Shown piece after piece: positions 25,091 to 34,299 of a DNA stretch of 64,000 nucleotides; the stretch's first letter is position 1, and each line of letters begins with the position of its first letter. The notes under the pieces were generated by a model, which saw nothing but the letters and a program-made list of their open reading frames with translations, had not been told where the DNA came from and searched no databases. The stretch is from NCBI GenBank assembly GCA_030528325.1, contig JAUMZD010000001.1, positions 71,370-135,369 on the forward strand, written 5' to 3'. Position numbers and translations under genes: made by a program. This stretch comes from Lautropia sp. (GTDB lineage: Bacteria; Pseudomonadota; Gammaproteobacteria; Burkholderiales; Burkholderiaceae_E).

Positions 25091-26851
25091 ATGAGTTCCG
25101 TGTCCGCCATCAACCCGTCCAACACCAAATCCGAACGCACCGACAAGAGCGATACGTCCGTGCTCCCCGGTCTGGCAAGGCTGTTGATCCAGCACCAGAT
25201 GCTGACGAAGGCCCAGGCGCTGGAGCTGCACGCCAAGGTCAGCGCCACGGAGGACGGCAACCTGCTGGATGAGCTGGTACTCAACAGCAAGCTGATCGCC
25301 CCGCAGAAACTCGCACGTTTTCTCGCGGAGACCTTCGGTGCACCGATGCTGGATCTGGCGACGCTGGATTTCAGCATCCTGCCTCTGGCGCAGCTCGACC
25401 GGAAGCTGCTGGCCGAGACACGGATCATCCCGCTGCTCAGGCGGGGCAACCGCCTGTCGGTGTTGCTGTCGGACCCGACGGATCACCTGGCCATCGAACG
25501 CGTCAAGTTCCAGCAGCAGGCGATCATCGACCCGATCGTGGTCGAGCACCACAAGCTCACCAAGCTGATCCAGAACCTCGACCAGAGCACCGCCGACAAG
25601 CTGGCCGAGCTGATCGGCGAGACACTGGAAGAAGAAAACCCGACGCCCGAAGGGGCAGTCTCGCTGGAAGAGGGCGGCGACGTCGATGATGCGCCCATCG
25701 TCCGCTTCCTGCAGAAAGTGCTGATGGACGCCATCCAGGGCGGCGCATCCGACATCCATTTCGAACCGTACGAGAAGTTCTATCGCATCCGGTTCCGGAT
25801 CGACGGCGAGCTGCGTGAGATCACGCAACCACCGCTGGTGATCAAGGACAAACTCGCCTCGCGAATAAAGGTCATTTCCAGACTTGATATTTCGGAAAAG
25901 CGTGTGCCACAGGATGGCCGGATGAAACTGGTCATCTCGAACAATCGCGCCATCGATTTTCGTGTGTCGACCCTGCCCACGCTGTTCGGCGAAAAGATCG
26001 TGATGCGTATTCTCGACCCGTCGTCGGCCAAACTGGGCATCGACGCCCTGGGCTATGACCCGGAGCAGAAAGAGGCGTTGCTGAACGCCGTTCAGCGTCC
26101 GTATGGCATGGTGTTGGTTACAGGCCCCACCGGTTCGGGAAAAACTGTCTCGCTTTACACATGTTTGAATATCCTGAACCAGCCCGGCGTTAATATTGCG
26201 ACTGCCGAAGACCCGGCGGAAATCAATCTGCCCGGCATCAATCAGGTCAACGTCAACGACAAGGCGGGCCTGACGTTTTCGGCAGCCCTGAAATCCTTCC
26301 TCCGTCAGGATCCGGACATCATCATGGTGGGTGAGATCCGCGATCTGGAAACTGCCGACATCGCCATCAAGGCCGCCCAGACCGGTCACATGGTGATGTC
26401 CACATTGCACACCAATGATGCCCCCACGACCCTCACCCGTCTGATGAACATGGGGGTGGCGCCTTTCAACATCGCCTCATCCGTCATCCTGATCACGGCG
26501 CAACGCCTCGCACGCCGGCTGTGCACCTGCAAGGTCGAAGTCGACATGGATGACGACGCCCTGCTGGCAGCCGGCTTCACCGAAGACGATCTGGACGGCA
26601 GCTGGCGGCCCTACAAGGCCGTGGGCTGCGAGCGCTGCAATGGCTCCGGCTACAAGGGGCGCGTGGGCATCTATCAGGTGATGCCGATCTCGGAAGAAAT
26701 TCAGAAAATCATCCTTGGCTCCGGCAATGCCATGGAGATTGCCGCCCAGGCCAGGCGCGAGGGGGTCAACGACCTCCGGACCTCCGGCCTGATCAAAGTG
26801 AAACAGGGTCTCACGACCATCGAAGAAGTCCTAGGCGTAACCAACGAATGA
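25091..26851 (+). CDS. pilB: Type IV pilus assembly ATPase PilB
   Basis: This 586-residue hexameric ATPase drives pilus extension. An N-terminal MshEN-like domain (about 20-170) precedes the secretion ATPase domain, with Walker A GPTGSGKT (about 345-352), an Asp box DPDIIMVGEIRD, a His box and Walker-B-like segment GHMVMSTLHTNDA, and a zinc tetracysteine element (CTCKVE... then CERCNGSGYKGR). The gene starts pilB-pilC-pilD on the plus strand. Its stop codon overlaps the next small ORF by 4 bases. Confidence 0.95.
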   Translation: MSSVSAINPSNTKSERTDKSDTSVLPGLARLLIQHQMLTKAQALELHAKVSATEDGNLLDELVLNSKLIAPQKLARFLAETFGAPMLDLATLDFSILPLAQLDRKLLAETRIIPLLRRGNRLSVLLSDPTDHLAIERVKFQQQAIIDPIVVEHHKLTKLIQNLDQSTADKLAELIGETLEEENPTPEGAVSLEEGGDVDDAPIVRFLQKVLMDAIQGGASDIHFEPYEKFYRIRFRIDGELREITQPPLVIKDKLASRIKVISRLDISEKRVPQDGRMKLVISNNRAIDFRVSTLPTLFGEKIVMRILDPSSAKLGIDALGYDPEQKEALLNAVQRPYGMVLVTGPTGSGKTVSLYTCLNILNQPGVNIATAEDPAEINLPGINQVNVNDKAGLTFSAALKSFLRQDPDIIMVGEIRDLETADIAIKAAQTGHMVMSTLHTNDAPTTLTRLMNMGVAPFNIASSVILITAQRLARRLCTCKVEVDMDDDALLAAGFTEDDLDGSWRPYKAVGCERCNGSGYKGRVGIYQVMPISEEIQKIILGSGNAMEIAAQARREGVNDLRTSGLIKVKQGLTTIEEVLGVTNE

Positions 26852-26997
26852 ACGCTGTTCCTGCTCAATACATCGCACTGCACCACCTGAAACAACACTG
26901 GGCAGAAGCCCGTCACGTCGACGAGCAGAACCTGTCCGCACCGCCGCGTCGTCGCCGTCTGCTGTCGCGCTGGTTTTACCTGGGCAGAAGAACCTGA
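26848..26997 (+). CDS. Small ORF (49 aa) between pilB and pilC, function unknown
   Basis: This ORF starts at the ATGA that also ends pilB, so it could be translated by coupling, and fills most of the 203-base gap before pilC. The product begins MNAVPAQYIALHHLKQHW, has a basic run PPRRRRLL and ends RWFYLGRRT. It is net positive and has no membrane helix. Codon bias in the first codons is weaker than in the neighbours, so it may be a genuine small protein or merely an open leader. It resembles no family I know. Confidence 0.4.
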   Translation: MNAVPAQYIALHHLKQHWAEARHVDEQNLSAPPRRRRLLSRWFYLGRRT

Positions 26998-27054
26998 ACT
27001 TTCCGCGCGCGTCCGCACCGTTTTTGCCCCCACACACACCGGAATTGAACACAC

Positions 27055-28302
27055 ATGGTTGCCAAGGCAATGAATGCCGGCGCGCACGCGCCCCAGAAAG
27101 ACAAGGTCAAGGAATTCACCTTCGTATGGGAAGGCCGCGATCGCGCCGGCAAGACCTTGCGAGGCGAAACCCGCGCCACGGGTGAAACCATCGTCGTCAA
27201 TTCCCTGCGGCGTCAGGGCATCTCGGTCACCCGCATCAAGAAGCAGCGCTACAAGGCGGCTCGGGGCAAGATCCAGGACAAGGACATCACCCTGTTCACA
27301 CGCCAGCTCGCCACCATGATGAAAGCGGGCGTGCCGCTGCTGCAGGCCTTCGAGATCGTGGCCAAAGGTACCGACAATGGTGCCGTGGCAAAGCTGTTCA
27401 CCGACATCAAGGCCGACGTCGAAACCGGCACGGCCCTGTCACACGCCTTCCGGAAATACCCGCTCTATTTTGACGCGCTGTTCTGCAACCTGGTGGGCGC
27501 GGGCGAACAGGCCGGTATTCTGGACGACCTGCTGGAGCGTCTGGCGCTCTACAAGGAGAAGATCCAGGCCATCAAGGGCAAGATCAAGTCGGCCCTCTTC
27601 TACCCGATTGCCGTGCTGGTCGTCGCCTTCATCGTGGTGGCCCTGATCATGCTGTTCGTGGTGCCCGCCTTCAAGAGCGTGTTCGAGAGCTTCGGGGCCG
27701 ACCTGCCGGCTCCGACACTCATGGTGATGGCCATTTCGGACTATTTCGTCAGCAACTGGTACATCATTTTCGGGGGGCTGGGCCTAGGCATCTACTTCTT
27801 CATGCAGGCCTGGCGACGCTCGCCCCGCATGCAGGAAGTGATGGATCGCACGATGCTGAAGCTGCCGATCTTCGGCCCCGTCATCCGCAAGGCCGCCATC
27901 GCCCGCTGGCTGCGCACGCTGTCGACGATGTTCGCGGCCGGCGTGCCGCTGGTCGAAGCCCTGGACTCGGTGGGTGGCGCAGCCGGCAACGTGGTCTACC
28001 TGCAGGCCACGAAGAAGATCCAGCAGGAGGTCGCCACCGGCACCAGCCTGACCATCGCCATGCAGAACGCCAACGTCTTCCCGAACATGGTCATGCAGAT
28101 GGCCTCGATCGGTGAGGAGTCCGGCTCGCTGGACTCGATGCTGGGCAAATCGGCCGACGTCTTCGAGCGCGAGGTCGATGAAGCGGTCGAGAGCCTCTCG
28201 TCACTGATGGAACCCCTGATCATGGTGGTGCTCGGCTCGCTGATCGGTGGGCTTGTTGTGGCCATGTATCTGCCGATCTTCAAGCTGGGTCAGGTGGTGT
28301 AA
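27055..28302 (+). CDS. pilC: Type IV pilus inner-membrane platform protein PilC
   Basis: This 415-residue platform protein links PilB to the pilin pool. It has two T2SF domains, the first with LFTRQLATMMKAGVPLLQAFEIV and FDALFCNLVGAGEQAGILDDLLERLA, the second with RWLRTLSTMFAAGVPLVEALDSVGGAAGN and FPNMVMQMASIGEESGSLDSML. Three membrane segments are visible, ending LIMVVLGSLIGGLVVAMYLPIF. The N-terminus keeps the usual FTFVWEGRDRAGKTLRGE. Start 27055 lacks a strong ribosome site; ATG 27070 is an alternative. Confidence 0.95.
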   Translation: MVAKAMNAGAHAPQKDKVKEFTFVWEGRDRAGKTLRGETRATGETIVVNSLRRQGISVTRIKKQRYKAARGKIQDKDITLFTRQLATMMKAGVPLLQAFEIVAKGTDNGAVAKLFTDIKADVETGTALSHAFRKYPLYFDALFCNLVGAGEQAGILDDLLERLALYKEKIQAIKGKIKSALFYPIAVLVVAFIVVALIMLFVVPAFKSVFESFGADLPAPTLMVMAISDYFVSNWYIIFGGLGLGIYFFMQAWRRSPRMQEVMDRTMLKLPIFGPVIRKAAIARWLRTLSTMFAAGVPLVEALDSVGGAAGNVVYLQATKKIQQEVATGTSLTIAMQNANVFPNMVMQMASIGEESGSLDSMLGKSADVFEREVDEAVESLSSLMEPLIMVVLGSLIGGLVVAMYLPIFKLGQVV

Positions 28303-28315
28303 GCTACCCCTTACC

Positions 28316-29200
28316 ATGGGCATCGACGCACAGTTCTGGGTATCCCCCGCCTTCACGCTGATCCTGGCAGGCCTCATCGGCCTGCTGATCGGCAGCTTCC
28401 TCAACGTGGTCATCCACCGCCTGCCACTGATGATGCAGGCCCGCTGGCAGGCCGAAGCGGCCGAGCTGCAGGCCAGCCTCAGCGCCCAGGAACTGGCACC
28501 CGCCCCGCGGGAGCCCTTCAACCTGATGGTGCCCCGCTCACGCTGCCCGTCCTGCGGCCACGCCATCAGCGCGCTGGAGAACATCCCGGTGCTGTCGTGG
28601 ATGTTCCTCAAAGGCGCCTGCCGGGGCTGCGGCACACGCATTCCACTGCGCTACCCGATGGTGGAAATCGCCACGGCCCTGCTGGCCCTGAGCTGCATCT
28701 GGGTGCACGGCCTGTCGGTCGCGGGTGTAGCCGCCGCCGCCTTCTGCTGCGTGCTGCTGACACTCGCACTGATCGACTTCGACACCCACCTGCTGCCCGA
28801 CAGCCTGACGCTGCCGCTACTGTGGGCCGGGCTGCTGCTCAACCTCGGCCCGCATGGCTTCAGCGCCCTGCACGATGCCGTCATCGGCGCGGCCGCCGGC
28901 TACCTTTCACTGTGGAGCGTCTACTGGCTCTTCAAACTGCTCACGGGCAAGGAAGGCATGGGCTATGGCGACTTCAAGCTGCTCGCCGCCATCGGCGCCT
29001 GGTTCGGCTGGCAGAGCCTGCCCGCCGTGATCCTGATCTCCTCCGTCATCGGCGCCATCGTCGGCATCGGCCTGATCCTGTTCCTCGGTCACGGCCGTGA
29101 ACAGCCCATTCCGTTCGGCCCGTACCTGGCGGGCGCGGGGCTGGTCGCCCTCTTCTGCCGGGATGACATTTTGCGGTGGCTGATGCCAGTGGGCGGGTGA
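28316..29200 (+). CDS. pilD: Type IV prepilin peptidase / N-methyltransferase PilD
   Basis: This 294-residue membrane protease cleaves prepilin leaders and methylates the new N-terminus. GSFLNVVIHRLP, the zinc pair CPSCGH and CRGCGTRIPLRYPMVE, and the two catalytic aspartates in DFDTHLLPD and GYGDFKLLAAIGAW are all present. ATG 28316 is 13 bases after pilC; an in-frame start inside pilC is less likely. Several membrane helices follow the cytoplasmic zinc loop. Confidence 0.95.
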   Translation: MGIDAQFWVSPAFTLILAGLIGLLIGSFLNVVIHRLPLMMQARWQAEAAELQASLSAQELAPAPREPFNLMVPRSRCPSCGHAISALENIPVLSWMFLKGACRGCGTRIPLRYPMVEIATALLALSCIWVHGLSVAGVAAAAFCCVLLTLALIDFDTHLLPDSLTLPLLWAGLLLNLGPHGFSALHDAVIGAAAGYLSLWSVYWLFKLLTGKEGMGYGDFKLLAAIGAWFGWQSLPAVILISSVIGAIVGIGLILFLGHGREQPIPFGPYLAGAGLVALFCRDDILRWLMPVGG

Positions 29201-29364
29201 GATAAGGGATCAAGGGCTCCTCACGAAGAAACCAGGGGCCCCCTGCAGCCCACGCCCCGTAAGCATTGAGCCACACCGCCTGCCGTGATCCGGCCACGTC
29301 ACCTTCAGCGTAAGGTATATCAACATTACAATCGGCATGAACACCTTTTGCAAAGAGGACATTC

Positions 29365-29616
29365 ATGCCCACACTGACCGTCACTGCCAAAGGGCAGGTC
29401 ACACTCAGGCGCGAGCTGTTGCAGCACCTCGGCATCAAGGCTGGAGACAGGATCGAGATCGAGGCACACCCCGGTGGAGAGCTTCGGATCAAGGCGGCCC
29501 AACCAGCCGGCAGCATCGAAGACTTCATCGGTCTGCTGGCAGGACAGACCGACAAGGTCGCCACGATCGACGAGATCAACGAAGCCATTTCAGACGGTTG
29601 GGCCGGCATACGATGA
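29365..29616 (+). CDS. vapB: VapB-type antitoxin (AbrB/SpoVT fold)
   Basis: This 83-residue protein has the swapped-hairpin DNA-binding fold at its start (LTVTAKGQVTLRRELLQHLGIKAGDRIEIEAHPGGELRI). The tail probably neutralises the toxin. Antitoxins of this kind repress their own operon as a complex with VapC. The stop codon overlaps the toxin start by 4 bases. A possible -10 element TACAAT lies at 29327-29332. Confidence 0.88.
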   Translation: MPTLTVTAKGQVTLRRELLQHLGIKAGDRIEIEAHPGGELRIKAAQPAGSIEDFIGLLAGQTDKVATIDEINEAISDGWAGIR

Positions 29617-30023
29617 AAATCTCTGTCGATACCAACGTACTGCTTCGCAGCGTGGTACGGGATGATCCTGGACAGGCAAGTGTAGCTGACAGGGCACTAC
29701 GCGAAGCCTCGATGATCTCCATCTCCCTTCCCTGCCTGTGCGAATTCGTCTGGGTGCTGCGCAAGGTCTATCGATTCGAGCGGGCCAAAATCGCGCTCGC
29801 CATCCGGGCCTTGATGGGAGCCGACAAGATCATACTCAACCGCCCTGCTGTCAAGGTGGGTCTGTCGTTGCTGGACGCCGGCGGCGACTTTGCCGACGGC
29901 GTGCTGGCCTACGAAGGTGCCCGCCTGGGCGGAGAAATTTTCCTGTCCTTCGACCGACAGGCCGTCTCACTGCTGCAAAGACAGGGCATGCTGGTCAGGA
30001 TGCTGTCTTCGTCAGAAAACTGA
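29613..30023 (+). CDS. vapC: VapC-type PIN-domain toxin (predicted ribonuclease)
   Basis: This 136-residue PIN-domain protein opens with the canonical MKISVDTNVLLR, whose Asp is a metal ligand. Further acidic residues lie in CLCEFVWVL, GGDFADGVLAYEGARLGG and LSFDRQAV. VapC toxins cut RNA, often tRNA, when free of antitoxin. It is coupled to vapB and lies within accessory DNA between pilD and coaE. Confidence 0.9.
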   Translation: MKISVDTNVLLRSVVRDDPGQASVADRALREASMISISLPCLCEFVWVLRKVYRFERAKIALAIRALMGADKIILNRPAVKVGLSLLDAGGDFADGVLAYEGARLGGEIFLSFDRQAVSLLQRQGMLVRMLSSSEN

Positions 30024-30115
30024 ATTCCTTTGACAGAACGTAATCATCACGACAATCGAAATATGAAAGCGGGATGGCATTTTTCAGGGCCGGCCGACCA
30101 GTTAGCGTGTGATGT

Positions 30116-31159
30116 TCAGAGCGGGTAACGCCGACACAACCAGTGATAGAGCGGCCCCGTCACCAGAACCACGAAGATCATTCTCGTCGTGTGAAAGGCC
30201 GTCACGACAGGCACCCCCAGTTGCAGCACCTTGGCCGTGATCGCCATTTCGGCAATGCCGCCCGGCGTCGTCCCAAGAATCAGGGTGGGCGCGGGAATGA
30301 CGCTGACACGGGCCGCCAGCAACCCGAACAGGAAGGCCAGGGCCACCGACAGCACCGAGAACAGCACGACGGACAACAGAAAACGCGGCGCCACCTGAAA
30401 GAACTCTCGCCGATACTTGTTGCCCAGCGACCAGCCGATCATGAACTGGCCCGCTCTGGAAACCATCTCCGGCATGGCCGACAAGGGCAGCTCCAGCCGT
30501 GACACCAGAATCACCGCGCACAATGGCCCCAGCACCCAGGCGTTGGAAATGTTCAGGCGGTCGAACAGGAAACCAGCCAGGGCCGTCAGCACCACCAGAT
30601 TGACGAAACCCCAGCCATTGAAGTCCCTGACCAGTTGGGCCGACGGATCCTGCCCGTGGATGTCCAGCCACTGGAACAGCAACGGCACCATCGACACGAC
30701 CAGCAGCAGACGGACACTGTGCGAGGTCACGACGAAATCCACGCGGGCACCATTTCGCTCGGCCAGCACCGACATCTCGGCTGCCCCACCGATGGCCGAC
30801 GAGAACCACGCTGTCCGGAAATCCAGCCGACCGAGATGGCAGTAAATGACCGTCCCCAGGACGGCGAGCAACAACGAAAAGCCCATGCCCGCCACGATCA
30901 GCCCCAGATTTTCGCCGATGAGCTGAAAGACGGCAGGCGTGAAATACAGCCCCAGCGAGGCACCGATGACCCACTGCCCCACATTCCGGGTTCTGCTCGG
31001 ACAGCCGATGCCCGCTGGCCAGCCCGCGATCCTGGCTGCCGCCGTGGCCAGCAATGCCCCCAGCATCCAGGGCAGCGGCAGATGCACCAGCAGGGCCACA
31101 CCGACTCCCAGCAGCGCAATCAATGCCCCCCTCAGATAAGATACGAGTTTTGGGTTCAT
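30116..31159 (-). CDS. AbrB-family membrane transporter (COG3180-like)
   Basis: This 347-residue membrane protein has about nine or ten hydrophobic segments in two similar halves: LPWMLGALLATAAARIAGWP with AIGGAAEMSVLAERNG in the first, and NAWVLGPLCAVILVSRLELPLSAMPE with LGTTPGGIAEMAITAKVLQLGVPVVTAFHTTRM in the second. This family is often mislabelled as ammonia monooxygenase or an AbrB regulator; it is a putative transporter with unknown substrate. The start at 31159 follows AGGGGA. Its neighbour on the same strand is a broken dioxygenase gene. Confidence 0.8.
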   Translation of the reverse strand: MNPKLVSYLRGALIALLGVGVALLVHLPLPWMLGALLATAAARIAGWPAGIGCPSRTRNVGQWVIGASLGLYFTPAVFQLIGENLGLIVAGMGFSLLLAVLGTVIYCHLGRLDFRTAWFSSAIGGAAEMSVLAERNGARVDFVVTSHSVRLLLVVSMVPLLFQWLDIHGQDPSAQLVRDFNGWGFVNLVVLTALAGFLFDRLNISNAWVLGPLCAVILVSRLELPLSAMPEMVSRAGQFMIGWSLGNKYRREFFQVAPRFLLSVVLFSVLSVALAFLFGLLAARVSVIPAPTLILGTTPGGIAEMAITAKVLQLGVPVVTAFHTTRMIFVVLVTGPLYHWLCRRYPL

Positions 31160-31200
31160 GGTTTTCCCCTTGTCCCTGGCCAAGCATGATCACGCCATGG

Positions 31201-32278
31201 TCATCTGGCCATTCGATGAAACTTGGCCAAGGATCCCTGCACTTCTCTTGTACGTGCGTCCGCCTCCCAATGTCGATACCCGCCTCGTACACTGCCGGCC
31301 TTCGTTTCACCATACGCATCAACCAAAGAGTCTGCCAAAGGCCTGGAATAGCGATGCGAAATCCAGCTTCTATACAAATGCCTCTTCTTGTCGTTATCTG
31401 CAAAATCTGAAAACTCGCCTCTGGCATGGCAGACAACGTGATTATTCAAAATCTGAAGGTCGCCCTCCTGAAGATTCATTGAAAAATTGAAATCTGGAGT
31501 CCTCATGACCTCGGAGAATTTTTCAACGATCTCAAGCCTCCTGCAAGAGACTGGATCTTTCCGGAAGAACTTCTCCAACGCATCAACAACCCTTTTTCTA
31601 TAAAAACGGCATGAAAAACACCCCATTTCCATACTGACCAAAGGAGCATTAAAAATAAGAACCTTCCACCCCATCTTTATTAGAAATATCTGAAAATGGA
31701 AACATATCGTGCAAATCAGTAGCCATATCAGGATAATTCTTCACCATGAAGTTATAGGCCCTGACACTACTGACAATCCTTGACTCTCCTCCAGACATTG
31801 CCGAGCGCCTGCAAAGCAGAGTCACTATGTCACAGTTATCAGTATGATGTTCTATCTCTGCATTGGTTGAATTCCCTCTTAGCGGATTAAGCTGACCTGA
31901 ATCACGCACATTGACCACCATCTCACCATGAGAGTTTTGGATCAAAGGAACGCCAAGGTGCATCCCAATCCCCCAAGCAATCATCTTGGAATCACTTTCT
32001 GGCAGATCGGCAATAGGAAGTCCCCTGATAAGAAAAACGCCCAGACCATACTCGCACTCTCTGACAGCTTTCTCCAGTACAGACTCAAACACTCCCATCG
32101 GGAAGTCTGATGGATCCTTGCGATGGGAACCTAGACTCTTGAAATGGCTCAGACCACGAAGAATATCTTCTGACTCTCTCGACGAAACCTGATGCATCCA
32201 AACATCCTGCAGCGAATAGAGTGTCGCAGCGTCCCAGTTGGACAATGATGAAACCTCGAACATGGAACGACCACTCAT
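31201..32278 (-). pseudogene. TauD/TfdA-family Fe(II)/2-oxoglutarate dioxygenase, frameshifted
   Basis: Two overlapping frames together make one dioxygenase. The first (32278 to 31649) starts at an ATG with a strong GGAGG site and holds the metal motif HHTDNCD. The second (31674 to 31201) holds WKVLIFNAPLVSMEMGCFSCRF, the distal His in LQILNNHVVCHAR and RHLYRSW. Removing one G from the GGGG run (plus-strand C-run 31669-31672) joins the frames as KDG-WKVL, where family members read through. The break is a recent mutation, a sequencing error, or less likely programmed frameshifting. The region is AT-rich (31441-31500 is 35% G+C), suggesting horizontal transfer. The substrate is unknown. Confidence 0.7.
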
Positions 32279-32383
32279 ACGAATCCTCCCCCCAGCCTGT
32301 CTCCATGAAATATTTCGTTTCAGTACTTCACTTGGCACGATACGCCCAATGGACCCCTTCCTGAACTAGGGAATACCATTGAC

Positions 32384-33049
32384 ATGCCAGACCAACATGA
32401 CACGCCACCCACCATGTCCCAGCCAAAGCACGCGGAACACCGACCCTCCCTCCCCCTCATCGGCCTCACCGGCGGCATCGGCAGCGGCAAGAGCCTGGTT
32501 GCCGACCTGTTCGTGGCACGGGGCGCGGCGCTGATCGATACGGATCGGATCGCGCATGCACTGACGGCACCGGGTGGGCGGGCCATCCCGGCCATCCGCG
32601 AGGCGTTCGGCGACGAGGTGATCGCAGCAGATGGCCGGATGGATCGCGCCGCGATGCGCAAGCGCGTCTTTGCCGACCTGAACCTGAAAAACCGGCTCGA
32701 ATCGATCCTGCATCCGATGATTCTGGCCGAGGCACAGGCGGCCATCGAGGCAGCCCGCGCCAGCGGTGCCCCCTATGCACTGGTGGCCGTGCCGCTGCTG
32801 CTGGAAACCGGGCACTGGGTCTCCCGTGTGAACCGGATCCTCGTCGTGGATTGCCCCGAAAGCATGCAGGTGGAACGGGTGATGCAACGATCCGCGCTGC
32901 CCGCCGAGCAGGTGGAAGCCATCATGGCCGTGCAGGCCACGCGGGAAGAAAGACTGGCGGCGGCCCACGACGTGATCGACAACAGTGGCAGCATCGGGCA
33001 AACCGAAGCGCAGGTGGTTTCGTTGCACGAGCGCTATCTGGCCATGTAG
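32384..33049 (+). CDS. coaE: Dephospho-CoA kinase
   Basis: This 221-residue kinase carries out the last step of coenzyme A synthesis, phosphorylating the 3'-hydroxyl of dephospho-CoA. The P-loop LIGLTGGIGSGKS is near residue 30, preceded by a short extra N-terminal tail. VARGAALIDTDRIAH, HPMILAEA, VPLLLETGHWVSRVNRILVVDCPES and the closing DVIDNSG are typical. In related genomes it directly follows pilD; here accessory genes separate them. Confidence 0.95.
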   Translation: MPDQHDTPPTMSQPKHAEHRPSLPLIGLTGGIGSGKSLVADLFVARGAALIDTDRIAHALTAPGGRAIPAIREAFGDEVIAADGRMDRAAMRKRVFADLNLKNRLESILHPMILAEAQAAIEAARASGAPYALVAVPLLLETGHWVSRVNRILVVDCPESMQVERVMQRSALPAEQVEAIMAVQATREERLAAAHDVIDNSGSIGQTEAQVVSLHERYLAM

Positions 33050-33147
33050 CCGCCTTTGATACACGCCGCCCGTTATCACGCCTGCCACACCCGCCTGCAC
33101 CACGACGACCGCGAGCGTCCGTCTGTCGGCCCGCTTTACGGCTATCG

Positions 33148-33171
33148 CCCCGGTGGGATAGATAGCCGGGG
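33148..33171 (+). terminator. Weak hairpin after coaE
   Basis: CCCCGG and CCGGGG form a 6-bp stem with a 12-base loop, followed by TTATC. It lies in the 261-base gap between coaE and zapD and could slow or end transcription of coaE. The U-tract is poor. Confidence 0.3.
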
Positions 33172-33310
33172 TTATCATTGACACACGACCTTTGCCATCG
33201 CCGCCTGTCGCCCCAGCTGTCCGGCATGCCATGCATCGACACGGACACGGCGTCAGGTGATGTCTGCTTCTCTGCCTGCTGCCCGGCGGCGGGCCCAACG
33301 TGTGACTTCC

Positions 33311-34066
33311 ATGATCACCTACCTGCATCCGTTCAACGAGCGTATCCGTACCATGCTGCGGCTTGATGAACTCTACCGCCGCTTCGAGCGTCTGGTAGCA
33401 CGGACGGATGCGCTCTCTCACCATGCCGCGCTGAACACGCTGTTCGAGCTGCTGGAGCTGTCGTCACGCGCCGAAGTGCGGGCCGATCTGCTGCACGAGC
33501 TGGAGCGTCAGCGGCAGACGCTGAAAGCCTTCCAGCATGATCCGGACGTGGCGGTCGACGCCCTGTCGGCCATTCTGGCCGAGATCGAAGGTGCGGCATC
33601 GCAGCTGCAGGCCAGCGGCGCACGCAGCACGCAGAGCCTGCGCGAGAACGACTGGCTGATGAACATCCGCAGCCGCAGCGTCATTGCCGGTTGCAGTTTT
33701 CAGGTGGATCTGCCCTTCTATTACGCCTGGCAGCACCGCCCGGCCGAAGAGCGCCAGCAGAACATCATCGAGTGGGCGCAGCCCTTCGCCCCGGTGCGGG
33801 AATGCCTCGGCATCGTGCTTCGCCTGTTGCGTGAGTCCGGGCAGCGCAACCGTGTCACGTCGCAGAACGGCAGCTATCAGCAGCAGCTGGGCGGCAAGAC
33901 CTATCAGCTGGCCGAGATCCGCCTCGATGAAAACCTTGGCGCAATCCCCGAGTTTTCGGCGAACAAGTACATGCTCTGGGTGCGTTTCGGCCGGCTCGAC
34001 CGCGAATTCCAGACCCGCCCCTTTGAAGGCAGCATCGACTTCGAGCTGAGCCTGTGCAGCCTATGA
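33311..34066 (+). CDS. zapD: Cell division protein ZapD (FtsZ-bundling)
   Basis: This 251-residue cytoplasmic protein cross-links FtsZ filaments. The N-terminus YLHPFNERIRTMLRLDELYRRF and the C-terminal half (CSFQVDLPFYYAWQHRP, LGAIPEFSANKYMLWVRFGR, FELSLCSL) match the ZapD/DUF1342 family. Start 33311 gives the usual N-terminus. The stop codon overlaps the yacG start. Confidence 0.94.
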   Translation: MITYLHPFNERIRTMLRLDELYRRFERLVARTDALSHHAALNTLFELLELSSRAEVRADLLHELERQRQTLKAFQHDPDVAVDALSAILAEIEGAASQLQASGARSTQSLRENDWLMNIRSRSVIAGCSFQVDLPFYYAWQHRPAEERQQNIIEWAQPFAPVRECLGIVLRLLRESGQRNRVTSQNGSYQQQLGGKTYQLAEIRLDENLGAIPEFSANKYMLWVRFGRLDREFQTRPFEGSIDFELSLCSL

Positions 34067-34299
34067 GCCCGTCCGACACGCCCTCGCCACGCCCGCTGCG
34101 CATCAGTTGCCCCACCTGCCAGCAGGAAACCATCTACAGCGTGGAAAACCGCTGGCGCCCCTTCTGTTCGGAGCGCTGCCGGATGATCGACCTGGGCGCC
34201 TGGGCCGATGAATCCTACGTGGTGAAAGGCAAACCCATCGAGGGTGACGACGATCTCGATGTACTGCTCGACACCGCCCTGCGTCCTCGTACGGACTGA
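34063..34299 (+). CDS. yacG: DNA gyrase inhibitor / zinc-binding protein YacG
   Basis: This 78-residue zinc protein has the pattern ISCPTCQQE, then FCSERCRMIDLGAWADESY, giving a four-cysteine zinc site as in E. coli YacG, which binds GyrB. ATG 34063 overlaps the zapD stop as ATGA. Confidence 0.93.
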   Translation: MSPSDTPSPRPLRISCPTCQQETIYSVENRWRPFCSERCRMIDLGAWADESYVVKGKPIEGDDDLDVLLDTALRPRTD

